Positions 17,019-26,414 of a stretch of DNA of 64,000 nt are shown in pieces (position 1 is the first letter of the stretch; each line of letters opens with the position of its first letter). This stretch comes from Pseudomaricurvus sp965656525 (GTDB lineage Bacteria; Pseudomonadota; Gammaproteobacteria; Pseudomonadales; Cellvibrionaceae): NCBI GenBank assembly GCA_965656525.1, contig CBFHKY010000002.1:1-64000 (forward strand), in the 5' to 3' direction. A model generated the notes under the pieces. The model was not told where the DNA came from. It saw only the letters and a program-made list of their open reading frames with translations, and did not search any database. A program made the translations under genes and the position numbers.

Positions 17019-17513
17019 CTAAAACAATGATAAAAATTGTGTCGAAATCAGCCCTACTAGCTGTTTCGCCCAGTCTTCCATGGTTAAAAAATGGGGAATC
17101 AGCGCTGAATGCTGCCACCAAATGTCCTGATGAATCGGCACTACTGGCGGCACCAGTAGCAGTATAGCCAAAACAACGACCACACCACGTGCCATGCCAA
17201 ACACCATTCCGAACAGCCTGTCTGTACCCGACAGGCCAGTCATACGAATCAATTCACCAATAAGATAATTGACCATTGACCCAACAATCAGGGTCAATCC
17301 AAAAAGAATAGAGAACGCCAAAACTTCACGCACAGACGGGGTTTCCACCCATTCTACCAACAGTTCGGACAATGCGCTGTGAAAGGTCATAGCCACAATA
17401 AATGCAGCAAACCAACACACCAGCGACAAAGCTTCTTTTACAAAACCTCGGGTCAAGCCAATAAGGCTAGACACGGTGAGTATCGCGATAATTGTCCAAT
17501 CAGCCCAGTTCAT
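17019..17513 (-). CDS. cvpA: CvpA family membrane protein
   Basis: A 164-residue inner-membrane protein with four hydrophobic helices (about 7-24, 30-52, 65-87, 104-124) and the family opening MNWADWTIIAILTVSSLIGL followed by RGFVKE. CvpA was named for colicin V production in E. coli and has been linked to envelope stress tolerance; its molecular role is unknown. It is located directly upstream of purF and downstream of the SPOR-domain gene, the common gammaproteobacterial order. Confidence 0.93.
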   Translation of the reverse strand: MNWADWTIIAILTVSSLIGLTRGFVKEALSLVCWFAAFIVAMTFHSALSELLVEWVETPSVREVLAFSILFGLTLIVGSMVNYLIGELIRMTGLSGTDRLFGMVFGMARGVVVVLAILLLVPPVVPIHQDIWWQHSALIPHFLTMEDWAKQLVGLISTQFLSLF

Positions 17514-17594
17514 AGTCCGCCGCAGGAGGGGGTTAGCATCTCAAGGGGCGGCATTCTAACAAAGTCCGCTCCGAATCACCTAGAGCAAATACAA

Positions 17595-18257
17595 TTATCG
17601 TGGTCGGAATGTAACGACTAGCGTTTCCAGCTGTAACTTTTGATCCAGTTCCGACTTGAGCGAAGTGGCTGTGTCTTGGGATATTTTAGGGCCCACATAC
17701 ACTCTTGTAACCATACCACTGCTGGTTTTGTAACCGCGCGTAAACGCTGGATAATCATCGCTCAGGAGCTTATCACGCAAAGCCAAAGCGCGGGGTTCTT
17801 CATGAAAACTGGCTACTTGCACAGCCCATGCTTTAGGTATGCCCCGCTCGTCTAATATCTGGCTGGCTGGCTTTGTTGTTGATGTAACTGTCGAAGATGC
17901 TTCAGCTGCGCCCTTTTCTACTTTGGCGGCACTGGTGTTGTCTTGCCGGGCAGCCTCTTGCTTAACACCCTGTTTCTCTGTGTTATCGCCTGTAAGCACT
18001 GGGTCGTCGACCTCCACCAATTCATACATATCTTCGGCTGGGCGTACAGGTGGAATATCTAAATTATCAACAGGCGCCTCTATGTGAATGGGCTTAATAT
18101 CAGGCGCGGGGGGAATTTGGGTGGTACGATCGACTTGTGTGCGCCGCTCCGGCTCGAACAACACTGGCAGGAACAATACCGCCAGAGCAACCAGAACCGC
18201 AGCGCCTACCAAACGTTGCTTTAAACCATCATCCACAGAGTTTTCCTTTGTCACCAA
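17595..18257 (-). CDS. dedD: SPOR-domain protein (DedD-like)
   Basis: The 220-residue protein has a short cytoplasmic N-terminus, one membrane helix at about 15-33 (VGAAVLVALAVLFLPVLFE), a polar periplasmic linker (~35-140) and a C-terminal SPOR domain (AWAVQVASFHEEPRALALRDKLL to the end). SPOR domains bind denuded peptidoglycan at the division septum. Position between folC (7 bases upstream) and cvpA agrees with E. coli folC-dedD-cvpA-purF, so the DedD name is supported by both architecture and synteny. Confidence 0.9.
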   Translation of the reverse strand: MVTKENSVDDGLKQRLVGAAVLVALAVLFLPVLFEPERRTQVDRTTQIPPAPDIKPIHIEAPVDNLDIPPVRPAEDMYELVEVDDPVLTGDNTEKQGVKQEAARQDNTSAAKVEKGAAEASSTVTSTTKPASQILDERGIPKAWAVQVASFHEEPRALALRDKLLSDDYPAFTRGYKTSSGMVTRVYVGPKISQDTATSLKSELDQKLQLETLVVTFRPR

Positions 18258-18264
18258 TGGCGAC

Positions 18265-19548
18265 TTAGTGTGTTTTTTGACCTGTAAGTTCCAGTACCGC
18301 CGCTACTGTATAAAACGACCCCATGACAAGCACTGTGTCACCGGCTTGACTATTGGCAACCGCGGTGGACACCGCATCTTCAACCTTTGCAAATTGGCTT
18401 ATGGATGCGGCATCTACACCGAGTGTTTTCAAGTTGTCGGCTAATAAAGAGGCACTGCTGGCTCTTGACACATAAGGAATTCCGGAGACATACCACTGAT
18501 GCACCTGAGAGACGAGCGGTTGAAAGATACCCTGCCGGTCTTTATCCGCCATGACGGCCACCACACTATGTACTCGACCCTTCGGACAGATAGCACGTAT
18601 TCTCTCGGCTAACATTTCGGCAGCAGCGGGATTATGCGCCACATCCAACAACAGTTGCGCGCCTTGCCATAAAAAAGTCTGACTGCGCCCCGTTAAGGAA
18701 AGCTCACTCAATACCGCCGGTAAATCTTCCGGCCAAGCCCCCCCAAGTAAAGCAAAAGCTTGCAAGGCGGCCGCCACACTGGGCATCGGTAAATTCGGGA
18801 TCGGCAACTCTGCAAACGATACCGATTCACCCGTTGCGTTGATACCTGACCAACACCAACTATCTGGCGACGACTCAACGGTCATGGAGCCCCCCATAGA
18901 AATCCAGTAGGCACCAATGTCATGAGCGTAATCTGTCACCGATCGTGGAGCCTGCTGATCGGCACAAATGGCCCACTTGTGAGGTCGAAAAACACCCGCT
19001 TTTTCAAACCCGATCACCTCAAGATTCGAACCCAACCAATCTTGATGGTCCAGTGCTATGGACGTCACAATGGCAACATCGGCATCAATGATATTGACGG
19101 CGTCTAAACGCCCTCCCAGCCCTACTTCCAGCAACATGACATCCACATCAGCCTGTTGCATTAAATCTAAGGCCGCTAACGTACCAAATTCAAAATACGT
19201 TAAAGATATCTCTTTACGAGCGCGGTCGATGCGATCAAACGACGCGCACAGCGCCTGATCATCTACCTCATAACCATTCAGACGTATACGCTCGTTATAA
19301 CGAAGAAAGTGCGGTGATGTAAACGCGCCCACAGAAACACCAGCACTCAAGTGCAGAGCCTCCAGTGTCGCCACACAGGAGCCTTTACCGTTTGTTCCCG
19401 CAACAGAAATAACGCTGGCTCTGGGTGTGAGCAATTGCATACGTTCGGCTACCGCGCGCACTCGCCCTAAACCCAGCTCTATCTGAGCGCTGTGCAGCTG
19501 CTCTTGCCAGCTTAGCCACTCGCTCAGTGTGTCAAATCTCATGCTCAA
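18265..19548 (-). CDS. folC: bifunctional dihydrofolate synthase / folylpolyglutamate synthase
   Basis: The 427-residue Mur-ligase-fold enzyme has the P-loop VAGTNGKGSCVATLE near 50-64, the FTSPHFLRYNERIRLNG segment, LLEVGLGGRLDAVN, SIALDHQDWLG with the metal-binding acid residues, and LLLDVAHNPAA in the C-terminal domain. It attaches glutamate to dihydropteroate and lengthens the folate tail. It is followed 7 bases later by dedD and lies downstream of accD, although a terminator (19626-19654) separates it from accD, so it may have its own promoter. Confidence 0.95.
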   Translation of the reverse strand: MSMRFDTLSEWLSWQEQLHSAQIELGLGRVRAVAERMQLLTPRASVISVAGTNGKGSCVATLEALHLSAGVSVGAFTSPHFLRYNERIRLNGYEVDDQALCASFDRIDRARKEISLTYFEFGTLAALDLMQQADVDVMLLEVGLGGRLDAVNIIDADVAIVTSIALDHQDWLGSNLEVIGFEKAGVFRPHKWAICADQQAPRSVTDYAHDIGAYWISMGGSMTVESSPDSWCWSGINATGESVSFAELPIPNLPMPSVAAALQAFALLGGAWPEDLPAVLSELSLTGRSQTFLWQGAQLLLDVAHNPAAAEMLAERIRAICPKGRVHSVVAVMADKDRQGIFQPLVSQVHQWYVSGIPYVSRASSASLLADNLKTLGVDAASISQFAKVEDAVSTAVANSQAGDTVLVMGSFYTVAAVLELTGQKTH

Positions 19549-19625
19549 TCATCTCATACGGTATGCTGATACTTATTCTCAACTTTTCAAAGCGCTATAA
19601 GACTTAAAGCGACACACAAAAATCA

Positions 19626-19654
19626 TAAAAAAAGCCCTCCTAACGGGGCTTTTA
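19626..19654 (-). terminator. intrinsic terminator after accD
   Basis: On the minus strand AAAAGCCCC and GGGCTTTT (arms around 19631-19637 and 19645-19653) enclose a short loop and are followed by a run of seven T. It is 85 bases past the accD stop. Confidence 0.8.
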
Positions 19655-19739
19655 TCTGATCGATCCAATCAATCAAAGGTACACAATACAAACACTCAAC
19701 TCAGATCGGTCACAGACTAAGACTGTCGACTTGACGCCG

Positions 19740-20612
19740 TCAAGCGGCTGGTCGCTCAGTGAATTTTAGTAGCAAACTGCTGATTCGGTCGCGCATATCA
19801 CCCCTTGGGATAATCATATCAATGGCTCCATGTTCCAGAAGGAACTCGGCTCGTTGGAACCCCTTAGGCAGCTTTTGGCGAATGGTTTGCTCAATAATAT
19901 TGGGGCCCGCGAAGCCAGCACGCGCCCCGGGTTCTGCGGCATTAATATCGCCGAGCAGCGCCAAGCTGGCGGATACACCGCCATACACTGGATCCGTCAT
20001 CACAGAGATATAAGGCGTTCCTTGCTGTTTGAGACGCTCTAAAATTGCACTGGTTTTGGCCATCTGCATAAGAGAGATCAGCGCCTCTTGCATACGCGCG
20101 CCGCCCGTAGCAGAAAAGCACACAAACGGAATATCTTCTTCGAGTGCCACCTGAGCCGCACGAGTAAACTTTTCCCCGACAGCGTAGCCCATTGAGCCAC
20201 CATGAAAATTAAACTCAAAGGCAACCGTAACAACGGGCTGGCCATTTAACTCACCGCGCATGGCAATCAAGGCGTCTTTTTCGCCGGTTGATTTTTGCGC
20301 AACACTCAAACGTTCTTTGTATTTTTTTACGTCTTTAAATTTAAGGCGGTCGATGGGGGCCACATCAGTGGCGAGTTCTTCACGGTTATTTTCATCTAAA
20401 AAGATACCTAAGCGCCGTCTAGCGCCTATGCGCATGTGATGTTCACACTTAGGACAAACGTCTAAATTACGCTCTAATTCAGGCCGGTACAGTACGGCAC
20501 TGCATTTTACGCACTTTTTCCATAACCCCTCTGGGACTTTGCTCTGTCGAGCATCTCTTTTAGAGTGACTCGCGCGGACGGCCTTAGGAACAATTTTATC
20601 GATCCAGCTCAT
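19740..20612 (-). CDS. accD: acetyl-CoA carboxylase carboxyltransferase subunit beta
   Basis: I use the ATG complementary to 20610-20612 (MSWIDKIVPK), the family start; the frame opens ten codons earlier. The 290-residue protein has the N-terminal four-cysteine zinc ribbon (KCVKC then DVCPKCEHHMRIG) and the crotonase-like carboxyltransferase core (FNFHGGSMGYAVGEKF, ATGGARMQEALISLMQMAKT, YGGVSASLALLGD). With AccA it transfers the carboxyl group from biotin to acetyl-CoA for fatty-acid synthesis. It is separated from trpA by 284 bases, so it probably has its own promoter there. Confidence 0.96.
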   Translation of the reverse strand: MSWIDKIVPKAVRASHSKRDARQSKVPEGLWKKCVKCSAVLYRPELERNLDVCPKCEHHMRIGARRRLGIFLDENNREELATDVAPIDRLKFKDVKKYKERLSVAQKSTGEKDALIAMRGELNGQPVVTVAFEFNFHGGSMGYAVGEKFTRAAQVALEEDIPFVCFSATGGARMQEALISLMQMAKTSAILERLKQQGTPYISVMTDPVYGGVSASLALLGDINAAEPGARAGFAGPNIIEQTIRQKLPKGFQRAEFLLEHGAIDMIIPRGDMRDRISSLLLKFTERPAA

Positions 20613-20896
20613 GGTATTCGCTCTCTGTCCTTGGCTGATCAAGATCAGCGTTAGCTTTTTATTGCCTGCATCAAGACGATCGTGAATCTTTACTTTTATA
20701 TCTAAGGCGACCCCGTATATCTACGTGCGAGTTAACCTTGCAAAGTTATGTGCCACATAAAAAAACAATGGTATACAGTACTGTGATTCCGCTTCACAGA
20801 ATGACTATTAAGAACTAAGAAGCGGATCGCGAGTGTCTCGTATACCTGTGTCTGCACATATTAAACAAACATTAAACACTGGCTCGTAATACTGGG

Positions 20897-21715
20897 CTAT
20901 CCCCCCAGCTCATCCAGCCCCTCACGAATCGGCTTTACTAACTCTACCACTCCTGCAGCAATTTGCTCTACTGTCGCATCAACCAGCTCTCCCATGCGGG
21001 CTACGAGTAAGCTGCCCACAACGGCGCCATCGGCCGTTGCTGCGATCGCTTTTGCACTGGCGGCATCCTTGATACCAAAGCCAACACAAATAGGCAGTTT
21101 TGTATAACCGCGTAGCTCAGCCAGTTTTTGCTCAACCGACGCTACATCTAGGTTACCAGCACCAGTGACACCTTTGAGAGATACGTAATATAAAAATCCG
21201 CCGGCCAAGCTTACAATATGTTTGGCTCGTTCGGCTTGCGTGGTAGGTGCCAGCAAAAAGATGCTTTCTATGCCCACTTTTTTCAGTTCTGCATTTAAGT
21301 TTTCCGCTTCTTCGGGGGGCAAATCGACGGTGAGCAAGCCATCAACACCCGCCTCAGACCCGCGCTGAGCAAACACCTCATAACCCATTCGTTCAACGGG
21401 GTTCGCGTAGCCCATCAATACCACTGGGGTTTGTGTATTCGTCTCGCGAAACTGTCTGACTACGTCCAATGTAGAACGCAAGGATGTTTTATTCGCCAAG
21501 GCTCGCTCGTGACCCAAAGCAATAACAGGCCCCTCGGCCATCGGATCAGAAAATGGCACACCCAACTCGATAATATCAACGCCGGCGTCAACCAGAGCGT
21601 GCATGGTGGTCAAGGTGGCACCTGGTACAGGGTCACCGCTAACGATATAAGTGACTAACGCCTTTTTGTTCTGCTCACGCAGCTGTTGTAGTGTTACATT
21701 CAATCTATTGGTCAC
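20897..21715 (-). CDS. trpA: tryptophan synthase subunit alpha
   Basis: The 272-residue TIM barrel shows the catalytic glutamate in DIIELGVPFSDPMAEGP (about 49-65), the second acid residue region VDGLLTVDLPPEE, FLLAPTTQAER and the phosphate loop VGFGIKDAASA. It cleaves indole-3-glycerol phosphate and channels indole to TrpB. It starts five bases after the trpB stop, so the two are co-transcribed and probably co-translated. Confidence 0.97.
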   Translation of the reverse strand: MTNRLNVTLQQLREQNKKALVTYIVSGDPVPGATLTTMHALVDAGVDIIELGVPFSDPMAEGPVIALGHERALANKTSLRSTLDVVRQFRETNTQTPVVLMGYANPVERMGYEVFAQRGSEAGVDGLLTVDLPPEEAENLNAELKKVGIESIFLLAPTTQAERAKHIVSLAGGFLYYVSLKGVTGAGNLDVASVEQKLAELRGYTKLPICVGFGIKDAASAKAIAATADGAVVGSLLVARMGELVDATVEQIAAGVVELVKPIREGLDELGG

Positions 21716-21720
21716 GTCTT

Positions 21721-22947
21721 TTATACCTCAATACCATCAATATCAGCGACTGTCAGAATATCTTTATCACCACGACCGGACAGATTGACGATAATGATTT
21801 GATCTTTATTCATCGTTGGAGCCAGCTCTGCCACGTAAGCTAAAGCGTGACTGGTCTCCAGTGCCGGCATAATACCCTCTACACGGGTTAATGCTCGGAA
21901 AGCATCCATAGCGGCATCGTCATTGACCGCTACATACTTGGCGCGGCCAATATCTTTCAACCAAGAGTGCTCAGGGCCTACACCCGGATAATCCAAACCA
22001 GCGGAGACAGAGTGTGTCTCAATGATCTGGCCATCTTCATCTTCCATAAGGTAGGTGCGATTGCCGTGTAATACCCCTGGAATACCATCATTCAATGGGG
22101 CGGCGTGCTTACCAGTTTCGACACCATAACCACCCGCCTCAACACCAAAGATTTTGACGGATTCATCCTCTAGGAAAGGATGAAACAAACCTATTGCATT
22201 AGAACCACCGCCTACGCAGGCAACTAGGGCATCGGGCAAGCGACCTTCTTGCTCCAAACACTGAGCACGCGCTTCACGCCCGATAACACACTGGAAATCT
22301 CGAACTAATTTTGGATAAGGGTGCGGGCCTGCGACGGTACCAATGATATAAAATGTATCGTCTACGTTGGTTACCCAGTCGCGCATCGCTTCATTCATCG
22401 CGTCTTTGAGTGTTTTAGAGCCTGACTCCACTGAATGTACCGTGGCACCCAAGAGCTTCATACGATAAACATTGAGTGACTGGCGCTTAACGTCTTCAGC
22501 CCCCATGTAAACTTCGCACTTTAGACCTAAGCGCGCGGCCACTGTAGCCGAGGCCACACCGTGCTGACCAGCACCCGTTTCAGCAATAATCCGTTTTTTG
22601 CCGCTGTATTTTGCCAACAGCGCTTGGCCAATCGTGTTGTTAACCTTGTGCGCGCCTGTATGGTTGAGGTCTTCACGCTTTAGGTAAATTCGCGCACCGC
22701 CCAACTGCTCGCTCCAGCGCTCTGCAAAATATAAAGGAGAGGGGCGCCCAACATAGTGGGCCAGATCGTAATCGAATTCTTTCTGAAAGTTTGGATCATC
22801 TTTCAGGCGGTTGTACATTTCTTCCAGTTCATCCAACGCTGGCATAAGTGTTTCTGATACAAAACGACCACCGTACTGCCCAAAGTGGCCTTTGGCATCA
22901 GGAAATTGGCTGTAATTCACCGCTGTGGATTTGTTTTCTTCACTCAC
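21721..22947 (-). CDS. trpB: tryptophan synthase subunit beta
   Basis: The 408-residue PLP enzyme carries the cofactor lysine in HTGAHKVNNTIGQALLAKY, the glycine-rich phosphate loop CVGGGSNAIGLF, and AETGAGQHGVASAT. It condenses indole with serine to tryptophan. It overlaps the end of trpF by 8 bases and is followed by trpA after five, so trpF-trpB-trpA form one unit. Length and motifs match the TrpB1 type. Confidence 0.97.
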   Translation of the reverse strand: MSEENKSTAVNYSQFPDAKGHFGQYGGRFVSETLMPALDELEEMYNRLKDDPNFQKEFDYDLAHYVGRPSPLYFAERWSEQLGGARIYLKREDLNHTGAHKVNNTIGQALLAKYSGKKRIIAETGAGQHGVASATVAARLGLKCEVYMGAEDVKRQSLNVYRMKLLGATVHSVESGSKTLKDAMNEAMRDWVTNVDDTFYIIGTVAGPHPYPKLVRDFQCVIGREARAQCLEQEGRLPDALVACVGGGSNAIGLFHPFLEDESVKIFGVEAGGYGVETGKHAAPLNDGIPGVLHGNRTYLMEDEDGQIIETHSVSAGLDYPGVGPEHSWLKDIGRAKYVAVNDDAAMDAFRALTRVEGIMPALETSHALAYVAELAPTMNKDQIIIVNLSGRGDKDILTVADIDGIEV

Positions 22948-23575
22948 TGATCTTCTCCGCTTTCGCTCGACGAATAAACGCCTCTATATCTTTGGCACTT
23001 TTTTGCCCTGGTGATGATTCAACACCACCGCTGACATCCACGCCATACACTTGGGTTGCTGCAACGGCCTGAGTCACATTTACGGGGTTTAACCCGCCCG
23101 CCAGAATCAGCGGTATTGTGCTGTGCTGAGGTACTCGTTCCCAATCAAAGGTTTCACCAGTACCACCGGGAATCCCTGGCCGATACGCATCCAACAAAAA
23201 ACCTATCGCTGACGGATATTTCGCCATCGTTGCAGAAACATTCAATCCCTCCTTCATACGGACAGCTTTGTAAAATGGTCTTTGATAGCGACGACATTGT
23301 TCGTCATCTTCATCACCGTGGAACTGTAAGACATGAAGCGGCACTTGCTGCAGCACCTGCTGAATAAACACCGGCTCAGCGTTCACAAATAAGCCCACCA
23401 CGGTCACAAAAGGGCCGACGCTACGAGCAATATCCGCAGCTTGTTCAATGGTCACATAACGAGGACTTTTAGGGTAAAACACTAAACCAATGGCATCAGC
23501 GCCCGAGGCAACCGCTTTCTGCGCATCCCCTACTGACGTAATCCCACAAATTTTGACTCTCACGGCTGCAGACAT
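22940..23575 (-). CDS. trpF: phosphoribosylanthranilate isomerase
   Basis: I choose the ATG complementary to 23573-23575; two in-frame GTG codons lie just upstream and cannot be excluded because no ribosome site is clear. The 211-residue barrel has VKICGIT with the catalytic Cys near the N-terminus, GLVFYPKSPRYV, LQFHGDED, FLLDAY with the catalytic Asp, and GLNPVNVTQA plus VDVSGGVESSPGQK. It converts phosphoribosylanthranilate to CdRP. truA ends 98 bases upstream, trpB overlaps downstream. Confidence 0.95.
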   Translation of the reverse strand: MSAAVRVKICGITSVGDAQKAVASGADAIGLVFYPKSPRYVTIEQAADIARSVGPFVTVVGLFVNAEPVFIQQVLQQVPLHVLQFHGDEDDEQCRRYQRPFYKAVRMKEGLNVSATMAKYPSAIGFLLDAYRPGIPGGTGETFDWERVPQHSTIPLILAGGLNPVNVTQAVAATQVYGVDVSGGVESSPGQKSAKDIEAFIRRAKAEKISE

Positions 23576-23673
23576 AATCGGTGTTAACACCACAATTCAA
23601 TTTGAGAAACAACGAGCGATACTATCAGATCTACACGCTAAATGCTGCCAGATCTATACGGCCAATACCGCAA

Positions 23674-24570
23674 TCACGATTCACACAAATTACCCAACCC
23701 TTCTGGGCAAAAAATAGGCCCAGGAGGATTTACAGGCAACTCAAATTCCCGCGGGTAATCCACCGCCACCAGATGCAAACCATTAGGCTTTGCCGTAACG
23801 CCAGCTTGTCGTCGATCGCGAGCTTCTAATACTTGCTGCACCCAAGCTGATGATTGGTCACCGCGACCCACAGCAATCAACACCCCCATAATATTACGCA
23901 CCATGTGGTGCAGGAAGGCATTGGCTTTAATTTCAGTCACAATCAAATCGCCACGCCGAACAATATGGATGTACTCCATCAGCCTAACGGGGCTTCGCGC
24001 CTGACACTGTGATGCACGAAAGGAACTAAAGTCGTGACGTCCTATTAAGGCGGCAGCGCCCGCTCGCATTGCCTCTACGTCAAGACGCTCTCGCACCCAA
24101 GTCAATTGTTGAAACGCCAAGGCTGGACGAGTGGCCGTATTGGCAATGATATAACGATAAGTACGATGCCGAGCACTAAAACGCGCATGGAAAGACGGCG
24201 TGACCGCTTTTGCCCACTTCACCGCCACGTGATCTGGCAGGTGAGTGTTGACGCCGCGAGTCCAGGCTTTTAACGGTCGTTGGGCCAAGGTGTCAAAGTG
24301 CACAATTTGATTGGTGCCATGCACACCAGTATCCGTACGCCCCGCACAAATCAACGTAATCGTTTCACTGGCAATTGCGGATAAGGCCTGCTCCAATGCC
24401 TGCTGTATCGTGGCAACACCACTCGACTGCTTTTGAAATCCGTGAAATTGTGCGCCATTGTACTCGACACCAAGAGCCACTCGCTGCATCCCAGTCGGAA
24501 AGACAGAGTCATCCAGAATTTCAATATTACGATCGTAGGGCTTTTGAACCGGTGGGTAAGCTTGTGTCAT
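23674..24570 (-). CDS. truA: tRNA pseudouridine(38-40) synthase
   Basis: The start at the ATG complementary to 24568-24570 gives 298 residues; another in-frame ATG (MQRVALGVEYNG) lies 27 codons later and would match the shorter E. coli form. The catalytic aspartate is in CAGRTDTGVHGTNQIVHFDT, followed by TRGVNTHLPDHVAV and SFRASQCQARSPVR. It isomerises uridines in the anticodon arm of many tRNAs. It heads the truA-trpF-trpBA series and is divergent from selO, with about 200 bases between them. Confidence 0.95.
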   Translation of the reverse strand: MTQAYPPVQKPYDRNIEILDDSVFPTGMQRVALGVEYNGAQFHGFQKQSSGVATIQQALEQALSAIASETITLICAGRTDTGVHGTNQIVHFDTLAQRPLKAWTRGVNTHLPDHVAVKWAKAVTPSFHARFSARHRTYRYIIANTATRPALAFQQLTWVRERLDVEAMRAGAAALIGRHDFSSFRASQCQARSPVRLMEYIHIVRRGDLIVTEIKANAFLHHMVRNIMGVLIAVGRGDQSSAWVQQVLEARDRRQAGVTAKPNGLHLVAVDYPREFELPVNPPGPIFCPEGLGNLCES

Positions 24571-24772
24571 GAAGATCCGCAACGTAAAGATTGCGAGTTT
24601 ACCATAAACTTTTGCTGCAAATCCCAACCTGCAACCTCAGCTTTCCTGTCTGGTACCTCAGTTTAATGAGGCATCAAACCTGTGTCATTATCAAGGCGTA
24701 TTAGGCGGTAGTTATACCCCCACCTCGATGTTAGAGTGACACATTATTTGATTTTCCAGCCTCGGGTGTCCT

Positions 24773-26210
24773 ATGACCGACTCACTCAACATCCCTTTTG
24801 ACAACAGTTATCAGCAATTAGGCGATCAATTCTTCACTCGCAATCGGCCCACTCCTGTCGCCGACCCTGGTCTGATTCGGATTAATGATGAGCTGGCCGA
24901 CCAGTTAAACATCGATCCTGCACAGCTACACAGCAAGGCTGGAATAGCTTGTTTAGCCGGTAACAACATTCCTACTGGTGCGAGCCCAGTTGCTACCGCC
25001 TACGCGGGGCACCAATTTGGCAACTGGAATCCGCAACTGGGTGACGGTCGCGCCATCCTGCTGGGAGAAATCATCGGTAAAGACAACAACCGCTACGACA
25101 TCCAACTCAAAGGGGCTGGTATTACGCGCTATTCACGCAGTGGGGATGGACGCTCACCACTAGGGCCCGTGTTAAGAGAATACATCGTCAGCGAAGCCAT
25201 GGCCGCGATGGGTGTGCCCACCACACGCGCACTGGCCGCCGTTACTACCGGTGAAACTGTCGCACGTGATCAGCTNNNNNNNNNNNNNNNNNNNNNNNNN
25301 NNNNNNNNNNNNNNNNNNNNNNNNNNNNNNNNNNNNNNNNNNNNNNNNNNNNNNNNNNNNNNNNNNNNNNNNNNNCCCTTACCTACAGCTGCTTATCGAA
25401 GCGGTGGCGGCTCAAGCCAAACTCATTGCCCACTGGCAGTCTCTTGGGTTTATTCACGGGGTGATGAACACCGATAACGTACTGGTCAGCGGTGAAACGG
25501 TCGACTACGGCCCTTGCGCATTCATGGAAACCTATAACGCCAGTACCGTTTTTAGCTCTATCGATCGTGGCGGTCGTTATGCTTATGGCAACCAACCGTC
25601 CATCGCCCACTGGAATATGGCTTGGCTCGGGCAGTCATTACTCAGCTTGATTGATGACGATGAAGATCGTGCAATAAAACAAGTGACCGATGTACTGGAC
25701 ACCTTCCCCACCCAGTATCAACAGCATTATCGTGCACGCATGAGTCAGAAGCTTGGTTTTCATCGCCCTTGTGACTCCAGTGACCAACTACTGATCGAGT
25801 GGCTTTCACTTATGACCCGACATCAGACCGATTTCACATTGAGTTTTCGTGTGCTAGCGGATTACTTGGTGGAAGATTCTGCAGGCGACACTAGCAGTAT
25901 CAAAGCGCTCTACCCACTGCCCGAGGCATTCGACAATTGGATCACAGAGTGGCGAGAGGCTTTAAGAACGGAGTGTTCAGAGGGTAATCAAAATATTGCG
26001 CAACAGATGAAAGCGATTAACCCAGTGTTTATTCCCCGCAACCATCAAGTGGAAGCCGCCATTCAAGCTGGAAATTGCGGTGATTTCACGCACTTTCATC
26101 GTTTAGTGGACGTGTTGAAAAAGCCGTTTGAGTTTGACCAAAATCACAAAGCACTAACCTTGCCAGCCAAAACCAAAGAAGCCGTGAGACAAACCTTCTG
26201 TGGCACTTAA
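24773..26210 (+). CDS. selO: SelO/YdiU protein adenylyltransferase, split by an assembly gap
   Basis: The 5' part (24773-25275) and the 3' part (25376-26210) are both clearly SelO: SPVATAYAGHQFGNWNPQLG, ILLGEI, LKGAGITRYSRSGDGRSPLG and MGVPTTRALA before the gap; IAHWQSLGFIHGVMNTDNVL, VDYGPCAFME and RYAYGNQPSIAHWNMAWLGQ after it. The HGVMNTDN and DYGP motifs hold active-site acids in this pseudokinase family, which transfers AMP from ATP to protein hydroxyls. About 60-65 residues are absent compared with E. coli YdiU. The two halves are in different frames as written only because of the 100-N placeholder. The protein ends TFCGT, keeping a near-terminal Cys. Confidence 0.93.
25276..25375. other. 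assembly gap, 100 N
   Basis: Exactly 100 undetermined bases, the usual placeholder for a gap of unknown size. From the frames on either side, the real missing piece must be a multiple of three if selO is intact, and comparison with the E. coli protein suggests roughly 180-200 bases. Confidence 0.98.
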
Positions 26211-26414
26211 CCTGCTTTCCTTACATACCCAGCGAGCGGATTTGTGAAGAAACCGATTGATGTCGCCCTGGGAATTAGAATGTTTTTTGACGGCCTGAAA
26301 CAAAACTTTTTACATCAGTACTGTTTAGATCGGTACTCTTCAAGCCGATACTGCTCGGACGGGTACCACTTGACTTTCAATACGGCGATCTGACTTTTTC
26401 AGGCATAGGGAAAC

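Noticed and set aside
20784..20829. GATTCCGCTT ... AAGCGGATC inverted repeat upstream of accD as a terminator
   Set aside because: The loop is over 20 bases and no T-run follows on either strand.
24704..24711. GGCGGTAG, the core of the ops/JUMPstart element for RfaH
   Set aside because: It lies upstream of selO, not of the glycan operon, and the bases around it do not match the extended element; an 8-base match is expected by chance.
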